DNA from: Deltaproteobacteria bacterium
GTDB lineage: Bacteria; Myxococcota_A; UBA9042; PHBI01
Direction of reading: 5' to 3'
Assembly: GCA_020632715.1 (NCBI GenBank)
Contig: JACKFA010000003.1
Coordinates: 868,001 to 932,000, forward strand
Length of the DNA: 64,000 nucleotides
The translations under genes and the position numbers were made by a program. Positions 45,195-52,286 of the stretch are shown here, piece by piece. Numbering within the stretch: the first letter of the stretch is position 1; each line of letters begins with the position of its first letter. The notes beneath the pieces are model-generated. The model was given only the letters and a program-made list of their open reading frames with translations. It did no database searches and was not told the origin of the DNA.

Positions 45195-45956
45195 TCAGTC
45201 GCGGAGGCGCCCGGCGCGGACCGTGATGGGCCAGCGGACGCCGACCTCGGCGCGGTCGCCGCCCGGCCACGCGCGGGCGAGCTCGGCGCAGGCGGCCTCG
45301 AAGGCGGCCTGTCCGCCGGCGTCGAGGAGGCGGCGCGTCGCCGACCACGTGCGCCAGTTCGCGACCACGCCCTCGAGGCCGAGCCGCCGCTCCACGGCGA
45401 GCGGCGCGACGGCGAGCGGCGCGAACGGGAAGTCGAGGGTCATGTAGCCGGCCTCGACGTGGCGGCGCTCGGGCGGCCAGTAGGGGCCGACGATCTCGCG
45501 GTAGTAGCGGTCGACGACGGCCTCGACGGCGGGGTCGTCGAAGCGGAAGAGGGAGTAGGTCACGAGGGCGATGGCGGCGCCGGGGCGCGCGACGCGGCGC
45601 GCCTCCGCGTAGAAGGCGGGGATGTCGAACCAGTGGGCGGCCTGCGCGGCGACGACGAGGTCCACGACGCCGTCGTCGAGCCCCGACGCCTCCGCGGGCG
45701 CGACGCGGTAGGAGACGCGCGGGTGGGGCCGCCCCTCCGCGAGCTGGGAGGCGCTCGGATCGGTGGCGATGACGACCTCGAACGCCTCGGCGAGCACCGT
45801 CGAGAGCTGGCCCGAGCCGCAGCCGACGTCCCACGCGACGCCGGGGCGGGCTGGGAGCCCGGCGAGGGCCTCGGCGAGCGCGAGCGGGTAGCGGGGCCGG
45901 TACCGCGCGTAGTCTGCGGAGGCGGCGGAGAAGTAGTCCTTGAAGGTGGGGTCCAT
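45195..45956 (-). CDS. class I SAM-dependent methyltransferase
   Basis: The 253-residue methyltransferase has motif I in VAWDVGCGSGQLSTVLAEAF, acidic motif ATDPSASQL, and VDLVVAAQAAHWFD. This is the type starting DPTFKDYFSAASADYARYRPRYP, common among small-molecule methyltransferases. The substrate is unknown. I chose ATG 45956 for the family start; GGAG lies 8 nt before it. TATCGT 21-26 nt further up could be its -10 box. It converges with the TetR gene. Confidence 0.92.
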   Translation of the reverse strand: MDPTFKDYFSAASADYARYRPRYPLALAEALAGLPARPGVAWDVGCGSGQLSTVLAEAFEVVIATDPSASQLAEGRPHPRVSYRVAPAEASGLDDGVVDLVVAAQAAHWFDIPAFYAEARRVARPGAAIALVTYSLFRFDDPAVEAVVDRYYREIVGPYWPPERRHVEAGYMTLDFPFAPLAVAPLAVERRLGLEGVVANWRTWSATRRLLDAGGQAAFEAACAELARAWPGGDRAEVGVRWPITVRAGRLRD

Positions 45957-46068
45957 GGCTGGGGCTCCGAGGCAGGCGGGGGGGACGATAGCACGCCCGC
46001 GGGCGGCCACTCATCGGCAGGCGGCCGGGCGTTTCCCGACGCGGGCGGGGCGTGGCAGGATGGCCGCC

Positions 46069-46689
46069 ATGAGCACGCTCCACACGCACCGGATCCCACC
46101 GCAGGACGTCATCGACTTCTGGTTCGGCGAGCTCGACGAGCACGGCCTCGCCGACGAGGCCCACGCGGCCCGCTGGTGGCAGAAGGACGACGCCTTCGAC
46201 GAGCTCATCCGGGCCCGCTTCGGGGCCGTGCACGCCGATCTCACCGCCGGCGTCGAGAACGCGTGGCTCGACACGCCGACGGGGCGCCTCGCGACGGTGC
46301 TCGTGCTCGACCAGTTCTCGCGCAACCTGTTCCGGGGCACCGCGGCGATGTTCGAGCACGACGAGCGCGCCCGCGCCATCGCCCTCGCGATGATCGAGGC
46401 CGGCGAGGACCGCGCGCTCCTCGCGCACCCGCGCACCTTCCTCTACCTGCCGCTGATGCACGCCGAGGACCTCGCGCTCCAGGACCGCTGCGTCGCGGAG
46501 TTCGAGGCCCTCGTGGCGGAGCTCGGCGGGCACGCGCGGAGCGCCGTCGAGAACAACGTCGGCTTCGCGGAGCGCCACCGCGAGATCATCGCGCGTTTCG
46601 GGCGCTTCCCGCACCGGAACGAGCTCCTCGGCCGCGAGACGACCGCGGCCGAGGCGGCGTTCCTGAAGGAGCCGGGGTCGTCGTTCTGA
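46069..46689 (+). CDS. DUF924 family protein
   Basis: The 206-residue protein has the DUF924 signature VIDFWFGELDEHGLADEAHAARWWQKDDAFDELIRARF, then LVLDQFSRNLFRGTAAMF, FLYLPLMHAEDLALQDR and RFGRFPHRNELLGRETTAAEAAFL. It is helical and cytoplasmic with an unknown role (TPR-like). There are two Met options 9 bp apart; CAGGAT lies 7 nt before ATG 46069 and suggests a leaderless start. The 3' end of the gene is partly duplicated in the repeat zone that follows. Confidence 0.92.
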   Translation: MSTLHTHRIPPQDVIDFWFGELDEHGLADEAHAARWWQKDDAFDELIRARFGAVHADLTAGVENAWLDTPTGRLATVLVLDQFSRNLFRGTAAMFEHDERARAIALAMIEAGEDRALLAHPRTFLYLPLMHAEDLALQDRCVAEFEALVAELGGHARSAVENNVGFAERHREIIARFGRFPHRNELLGRETTAAEAAFLKEPGSSF

Positions 46690-47543
46690 GCGCGCTGGCG
46701 TGGTAGTCCGCGGGCGGCCACGAGGGCCGCCCCTACGGCGCCATGGCAGCCACGAGGGCGGCCCCTACTGATGCGGGGGAACGCGGGCGGCCACGCGGGC
46801 GGCCACGCGGGCGGTCACGACGGCGGCCACGACGGCGGCCACGCGGGCGGTCACGACGGCGGCCACGCGGGCGGTCACGACGGCGCCACGCGGCGGCCAC
46901 GAGGCGCGGCGTTCCTGAAGGAGCCGGGGTCGTCGTTCTGAGCGCGCTGGCGTGGTAGTCCGCGGGCGGCCACGAGGGCCGCCCTACGGCGCCGTGGCGG
47001 CCACGAGGGCGGCCTACTGATGCGGGGGCACGACGGCGGCCACGACGGCGGCGCGCCACGACGGCGGCCACGACGGCGGCCACGCGGGCGGTCACGACGG
47101 CGGCCACGCGGGCGGTCACGACCGCGGCGGGCGGCGTTCTGAAGACGGGCGTCGTTCTGAGCGCGTGGCGTGGTAGTCGCCACGAGGCCGTGGGGCACGA
47201 GGCGGCTTGCCACGACGGCGGCCACGACGGCGGCCACGACGGCGGCCACGCGGGCGGTCACGACGGCAACACGGGCGTCACGACGGCGGCCGCGCACGAC
47301 GGCGGTTGCTACGACGGCGGCCACGACGGCGGCCACGACGGCGGCCCACGACGGCGGCCACGCGGGCGGTCACGACGGCGGCCACGCGGCGGCCACGCGG
47401 CGGCCACGACGGCGGCGGTCACGACGGCAGGCCCACGCGGGCGGCTACGACGGCGGCCACGACGGCGGTCACGCGGGCGGCCACGACGGCGGTCACGCGG
47501 GCGGCCACGCGGGCCGCCCCTTCGTCGCCGCGACCCGAGCTCG
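46690..47543. repeat. 12-bp tandem repeat zone with duplicated gene end
   Basis: There is no gene in 854 bp. It contains dozens of copies of a 12-bp unit, mainly GACGGCGGCCAC and GCGGGCGGTCAC. Three copies of a block (from 46651, 46901 and about 47127) begin with the end of the DUF924 gene (GCGGCGTTCCTGAAGGAG). The block contains the hairpin GGGCGGCC-ACGAG-GGCCGCCC followed by CTACGGCG. Copies 2 and 3 lack single bases and the third is strongly degraded. One frame reads His-Asp-Gly-Gly repeats but lacks a start or ribosome site. It may be a hypervariable array or an assembly problem. Confidence 0.8.
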
Positions 47544-48311
47544 CTAGCGCAGCGCGAAGTCTGCGTAGATCGTCACCGTCAGGTGCACCTGCCCGCTCTC
47601 GATCGTCGCGCCCGAGAGGCTCGCGCCGCCCGCGGCGATCACCGCGTTCGAGTACACGGGCGAGATCGTGGTCGGCGAGCTCGGCGGCACCTCGGAGAGC
47701 GCGACGGCCGGCCCGATGTCCTGGCCGATGGCCTTCGCCATCGCGCGCGCCTTGTCCCGCGCGGCCTGAACGGCCCTCTCGCGCGCCGACGCCTTCAGCG
47801 CCGTGAGGTCGCTCCGCGAGAACCGGATGTCCGAGACGTTCGTCGCCCCCGCGTCGAGCATCGCCGTCACGAGCGGCTCGAGCACGTCGAGCTTCCGCAC
47901 CGTCACCACCACGTCACGCCGCGCCTCGACCCCCTCCCGGGCGACGCCCCCGACGTAGCGCGTGGTCTCGCCGATGGCGAGGACGTCCGTCGCGACGTCG
48001 CTCGCCGGCACGCCGAGCTTCCTGATCGCGGTCAGCACACGCTCCGCGCGCGCCTTCGTGTCGTCGACCGCGCGCGCCCGGTCCTTCTCGAAGGCCACCA
48101 CCCCCACCCGGAGCGACGCCATGTCGGGCGCCATCGTGATCTCCGTGACCCCCGTCACGGTGATGGTCGGCCCCGGGTCGCCCGCGGCGCGCTCGGCCGT
48201 ACCGGGGGCGGCCGACGCCGGGGGACCACCCCACGCGCAGGCGACGACGGACAGGCCGGCCCCGAGGGCGACGGCGGTGAGGGCGAGGACGGCGAGATGG
48301 ACGGGCTTCAT
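47544..48311 (-). CDS. SIMPL domain (DUF541) secreted protein
   Basis: The 255-residue protein has a signal peptide (MKPVHLAVLALTAVALGAG) and the SIMPL/DUF541 fold: ITVTGVTEITMAPDMASLRVGVVAFEKDRARAV, then AERVLTAIRKLGVPASDVATDVL, VVVTVRKLDVLEPLVTAMLDAGA and ARDKARAMAKAIGQDIG. Members act in the periplasm or outside the cell in stress or copper homeostasis in some bacteria; the role is unknown here. GGAG lies 5 nt before the ATG. The 12-bp repeat zone begins right after the stop. Confidence 0.92.
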   Translation of the reverse strand: MKPVHLAVLALTAVALGAGLSVVACAWGGPPASAAPGTAERAAGDPGPTITVTGVTEITMAPDMASLRVGVVAFEKDRARAVDDTKARAERVLTAIRKLGVPASDVATDVLAIGETTRYVGGVAREGVEARRDVVVTVRKLDVLEPLVTAMLDAGATNVSDIRFSRSDLTALKASARERAVQAARDKARAMAKAIGQDIGPAVALSEVPPSSPTTISPVYSNAVIAAGGASLSGATIESGQVHLTVTIYADFALR

Positions 48312-48420
48312 GGGGTCTCCGTTGGGACGCGGGTGGTCCGTGGTGGTCGGCCGCGGCGCTGTCCCGCGCCACGTCCACGCACATCAACACCCGCGCCCGC
48401 CCCGCTCGCCGTAAGCCCTC

Positions 48421-48453
48421 GGTAAAACGCGACCTCGCGCGCCTCCGGTCGCG
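48421..48453 (-). terminator. rho-independent terminator after the VCBS lipoprotein
   Basis: Read on the minus strand directly after the stop codon, CGCGACC, a 12-nt loop, GGTCGCG and then TTTTACC follow. The 7-bp GC stem with a T4 run is the clearest classical terminator in the window. Confidence 0.7.
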
Positions 48454-48454
48454 C

Positions 48455-49984
48455 TCAGTTCGAGGCGGCCTCGTTCCGGACGAGCAGCACCCCGGCCCCG
48501 GTCTCCGCGACCACGTCGAGGTCTCCGTCGCGGTCCGCGTCCACGAGCGCGACGTGGCGCGCGCCCGCGGTGCCGGGCACCGTGATCGCCGAGGAGAACA
48601 CGCCGTTGCCGCGGTTCGCGAGCACGACGATCCCCACGTCGTTGACGCTCCCGCCGACGAGGTCGAGCTGCCCGTCGCCGTCGAGATCGCCCGCGGCGAG
48701 CCCCGAGATCGCCGTCCCCGCCCCGTAGACCTCCTGCGGGTCGAACGCGCCGTTGCCGCGGTTCAGGAGCACCCCCACGTTCGAGTCGGCGGCGTTCGCG
48801 ACCGCGAGGTCGAGGGCCTCGTCGAGGTCGAAGTCGCCGACGACCAGCGCCATCGCGCCCTGACCGATGGTGTAGCTCGCGTCCGTGAAGGCCGGCGCCC
48901 CGCCCTCCCCCTTCGCGAGCGCGACGTGCAGCGAGCCGCCACCCGAGCAGCACTCGTTGCTCACGATGGCGATGTCGAGGCGCCCGTCGGCGTTCAGATC
49001 GGCGACCACCATCCCGCTCGCCGCGGGCCCGGCCGGCGTCGTCGCGCCCCGCGAGAACGTGCCGTCGCCCTGGTTCAGGAGCACGACCGCCGTCTCGGAC
49101 TCGACCGCCACGAGATCGAGGTCGCCGTCGGCGTCGAGATCGCCCGAGGCGATGAGCGTCACCGAGGTCGCGGGCGCGCTGCGCGCGGCGGCGAAGGTGC
49201 CGTCGCCGTTGCCGAGCACGATCTGCACGTTCCCCTCGGTGGCGACGGCGAGATCGAGGTCGCCGTCGTTGTCGAGATCGGCGAGGACGGCGTCGAGCGC
49301 GCGCCCGGCTCCCACCGCCACCGGCTCCGCGAGCGCGCCCGCCTTCGCGAGGAGGAGGTCGACCCCGAAGCTCGGCACGCCGGTCGTGATGACGTCCGGG
49401 AAGCGGTCGCCGTCGATGAGCCCCGTGAGGACGCGCGTCCCGGGCGTGAACGCGACCGAGGGGCCCGCGACGAGCTTGCCCTGCCCGGGCTTCACGGCCG
49501 TCCAGAAGTGGTAGGCGACGGGCGCCTCGAGGAACTCGCCCGCCGTCGAGGCGACGATCTTCCGGACGGCCACGTCGACCCGGTCGCCGGCGACGAAGGC
49601 GAGGTCGGGCTCGAAGATGATGCGCGTCGGCGCCTCGTCGCTGAACGTGCCGGCGATGCGCCCCGCGGCGGCGCTCCAGGCGACGACCTCGTCCCCCGTC
49701 GGCACGGCCATCGGGTGGTCGAAGACGATCTCGACGCGGTCCGTCACGGGCACCGCGCTCTCGTTCGGGAGCGGCTCGTAGGCGAGGATCTGCGGCGGCG
49801 CGTTGGGGTCGACGTCGAGCGGCGCCGTCGTGTCGGCGGCGGTGTCCGCGCGGGTGTCGGTCGCGTCCCCGATGGCGTCGCCGAGGCTCGCGTCGAGGGT
49901 GTCATCCTCGTCGTCCCCCGGCGGGTCGGGGAAGCAGGCGACGAGCGACAGGCCGAGCAGGAGCGCCAGAGCGGGACGGAGCAT
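48455..49984 (-). CDS. FG-GAP/VCBS repeat lipoprotein
   Basis: The 509-residue lipoprotein (lipobox SLVAC) has an Asp/Ala/Thr linker and an Ig-like SbsA-type domain (PVTDRVEIVFDHPMAVP, about 80-180). It then has a seven-bladed VCBS/FG-GAP propeller with calcium loops DLDNDGDLDLAV, DLDADGDLDLVA, DLNADGRLDIAI, DFDLDEALDLAV, DLDGDGQLDLVG and DADRDGDLDVVA. It is probably surface exposed and adhesive. GAGG lies 6 nt before the ATG. A terminator follows at once. Confidence 0.92.
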   Translation of the reverse strand: MLRPALALLLGLSLVACFPDPPGDDEDDTLDASLGDAIGDATDTRADTAADTTAPLDVDPNAPPQILAYEPLPNESAVPVTDRVEIVFDHPMAVPTGDEVVAWSAAAGRIAGTFSDEAPTRIIFEPDLAFVAGDRVDVAVRKIVASTAGEFLEAPVAYHFWTAVKPGQGKLVAGPSVAFTPGTRVLTGLIDGDRFPDVITTGVPSFGVDLLLAKAGALAEPVAVGAGRALDAVLADLDNDGDLDLAVATEGNVQIVLGNGDGTFAAARSAPATSVTLIASGDLDADGDLDLVAVESETAVVLLNQGDGTFSRGATTPAGPAASGMVVADLNADGRLDIAIVSNECCSGGGSLHVALAKGEGGAPAFTDASYTIGQGAMALVVGDFDLDEALDLAVANAADSNVGVLLNRGNGAFDPQEVYGAGTAISGLAAGDLDGDGQLDLVGGSVNDVGIVVLANRGNGVFSSAITVPGTAGARHVALVDADRDGDLDVVAETGAGVLLVRNEAASN

Positions 49985-50202
49985 GCGGAACCTCGTGGAA
50001 GCCGAGAGCGTAGCACCTGGAGGTGGCCGCGGCAGCCGTTCCATGTCGCGGAGAGCGCCATTTTCCGGCGTGGCGCGGGGCCTCATCGGCCGCGGAGCCC
50101 GGCCTACACTGCGTCTGCGCCCTCCCCCGCCGCGTTCGCCCTTCGATCGCGCGGGTCGGTTATGGTAGTCGTCTCCGCGTCCCGTCCCCCCGAGGAGGCT
50201 CC

Positions 50203-51189
50203 ATGCGCCGCACGCTCGCCCTGCCAATCGCCCTCGTCGTCGCCCTCGCGCTCGCGGGAGGCTGCTCGGACGGCGGCTCCGAGGGAGTCGGCGACACCAC
50301 CGTCGCGGGCGACACCGTCGGCGGCGACACGACCGCGCCCCCGGAGGACACGGGCGGCGAGGCCGACACGGCCGACACCAGCGCCCCCGCGGACACGCGC
50401 GATCCCGACGTCGTCACGAAGACCGTGAACATCGGGCCGTTCAGCGTCCCGAGCGGCGTCGAGCGCACCATGTGCGCGACCATCGACCTCGGGAACGACG
50501 CCGGCGCCACCATCCGCGGCATCCGGACGCACCTGACGCCCGGGAGCCACCACATGATCGTGCACCGCCTCGACGGCCCGGCCGATCCGACGCCGCGCCC
50601 GTGCGGCGCCTTCTCCCACGGCATGAACCAGCAGGTGCTCTTCATCGCGCAGCAGCGCGAGTCGGAGCTCGTCTACCCCGACGGCGCCGGGCTCCCCGTG
50701 CCGGCGCACCAGAGCATCGGGCTCGAGCTGCACTACATCAACTACTTCGCCGAGGACGACGTGGACATCACCGGCAGCGTCGACATCGACCTCGGCCCGC
50801 CGACCGCGGGAGAGAAGACCATCCAGGTGCTCTTCACCGGCGAGCTCAGCTTCATGATCCCCGCGAACGGGGAGAAGACGGTCACGTCGTACACCCCCAT
50901 CCCGAGCTCGTGGCAGATCCTCGCGATGACCTCGCACACGCACCAGCTCGGCGTCCTCGCGACCATCGCGCAGGTGTCCGGCCCGAGCGACGCGACCCCC
51001 GAGGTGCTCCACGAGTCCACGAGCTGGTCGGAGCCGCCGCTCACGACGTTCGACCCGCCGCTCGTCCTCGACAAGGGCGGCCTCGAGCTCACGTGCGAGT
51101 TCGAGAACACGACCGACCACCCGGTCTACTTCGGCACCGGCTTCAACGACGAGATGTGCTTCATGTGGCTCTACTACGTGGCCCCGTGA
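50203..51189 (+). CDS. copper type II monooxygenase (PHM/DBM)-like lipoprotein
   Basis: The 328-residue lipoprotein (lipobox LAGGC, Cys 21) has a 45-residue Gly/Asp/Thr tether. The remaining 255 residues show the peptidylglycine/dopamine monooxygenase double jelly-roll pattern with all six copper ligands: SHHMIVHR (two His, 116-117), GLELHYIN (His), SHTHQLG (two His) and NDEMCFMWLYY (Met). Paired Cys in CATIDLG/PRPCGAF, CEFENTT and EMCFM fit family disulfides. It may hydroxylate a substrate at the surface or simply store copper. GAGGAGG lies 5 nt before the ATG. Its stop overlaps the RlmN start. Confidence 0.83.
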   Translation: MRRTLALPIALVVALALAGGCSDGGSEGVGDTTVAGDTVGGDTTAPPEDTGGEADTADTSAPADTRDPDVVTKTVNIGPFSVPSGVERTMCATIDLGNDAGATIRGIRTHLTPGSHHMIVHRLDGPADPTPRPCGAFSHGMNQQVLFIAQQRESELVYPDGAGLPVPAHQSIGLELHYINYFAEDDVDITGSVDIDLGPPTAGEKTIQVLFTGELSFMIPANGEKTVTSYTPIPSSWQILAMTSHTHQLGVLATIAQVSGPSDATPEVLHESTSWSEPPLTTFDPPLVLDKGGLELTCEFENTTDHPVYFGTGFNDEMCFMWLYYVAP

Positions 51190-52271
51190 ACGACGTTCAC
51201 GGCTCGGAGCACCTCCTCGCCCTCTTCCCGGATGAGCTCGCCGCGCGCCTGAGCGCCGCGGGCGAGCCGTGCGATCTGCGCCAGGCCCGGTCGCTCCTGT
51301 CGCGCCTCCGCGGCCACCGCGGCGACGCCCCGAAGCGCGAGACCACCCCGCGCCGCCTCCGCGAGGCCGTCGCCGCGCTCGCCGAGGCGGGCCGCCCCGT
51401 CGTCGTGGACGAGGTCGAAGATCCCGCCGACGGCTTCGTGAAGCTCCTCTTCCGCGCCGCCGACGGGGCGCTCTTCGAGGTCGTCCGGATCCCGCTCGAG
51501 CGCGGGCGCTTCACGCTCTGCCTCTCGTCGCAGGTCGGCTGCGGCATGGGCTGCGTCTTCTGCGCGACGGGCCGCCTCGGGCTCACGCGGAACCTCTCGG
51601 CCGGCGAGATCGTCGCGTCCTTCCTCACCGCGCGCGACGGCGCCCCGGGCCCCGTCACGGGCGCGGTCTTCATGGGCCAGGGCGAGCCGCTCCACAACTA
51701 CGACGCCGTCCTGCGCGCCGCGCGCGTCCTCGCCGATCCGACCGGCGGGCGCGTCGCCGCCGAGGCCATCACCATCTCGACCGTCGGCCTCGTGCCCGAG
51801 ATCCACCGCTACGCGCGCGAGGGGCACCCCTTCCGCCTCATCGTGTCGCTCACGTCCGCGGTCGAGGCGCGACGGCGGGCGCTCCTCCCCATCGCGAAGA
51901 AGCACGATCTCGCGGCGCTCGCAGGGGCCGTCCGCGCCGTGCAGGCCGCGCGCGGCGGGCGCGTCACCGTCGCGTGGGTGACGATGGCCGGCGTCAACTG
52001 CGGCGACGACGAGGTCGAGGCGCTGCGCGCGCTCCTCGGCGACGTGCCGCTCATCGTGAACCTCATCGACGTCAACGACGCCCGCCCCGACGGCTTCAGG
52101 GCCCCCGACGCGGCCGAGCTCGACCGCTTCCGCGACCGCCTCGCGGCGCTCGGCGTGCCCATCGTGCGCCGCTACTCGGGTGGGAAGGCGCGCCACGCGG
52201 CGTGCGGGATGCTCGCCCGCACGCGCCTCGCCGACGACGCTGCAGCGCAGCAAGAGATCGCCGCGCCGTAG
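51186..52271 (+). CDS. rlmN: RlmN-type 23S rRNA/tRNA adenine-C2 methyltransferase
   Basis: The 361-residue radical SAM methyltransferase modifies A2503 of 23S rRNA and A37 of tRNAs in RlmN. The iron-sulfur motif is CGMGCVFC (Cys 119, 123, 126) in SSQVGCGMGCVFCATGRLGL. It also has FMGQGEPLHNYDAV, ITISTVGLVPEI and the catalytic C-terminal Cys in GKARHAACGML, matching the RlmN methyl-Cys. The N-terminal helical domain is shorter than in E. coli. The start is GTG in a GTGA overlap with the copper protein. The start codon also lies inside the palindrome GTGAAC-GAC-GTTCAC. Confidence 0.88.
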   Translation: MNDVHGSEHLLALFPDELAARLSAAGEPCDLRQARSLLSRLRGHRGDAPKRETTPRRLREAVAALAEAGRPVVVDEVEDPADGFVKLLFRAADGALFEVVRIPLERGRFTLCLSSQVGCGMGCVFCATGRLGLTRNLSAGEIVASFLTARDGAPGPVTGAVFMGQGEPLHNYDAVLRAARVLADPTGGRVAAEAITISTVGLVPEIHRYAREGHPFRLIVSLTSAVEARRRALLPIAKKHDLAALAGAVRAVQAARGGRVTVAWVTMAGVNCGDDEVEALRALLGDVPLIVNLIDVNDARPDGFRAPDAAELDRFRDRLAALGVPIVRRYSGGKARHAACGMLARTRLADDAAAQQEIAAP

Positions 52272-52286
52272 CCTCCGGTGCGCACG

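Noticed and set aside
46740..47540. Possible His/Asp/Gly-rich repeat protein in the tandem array
   Set aside because: No start codon with a ribosome site, the frame breaks with copy-to-copy indels and the same array encodes unrelated peptides in the other frames.
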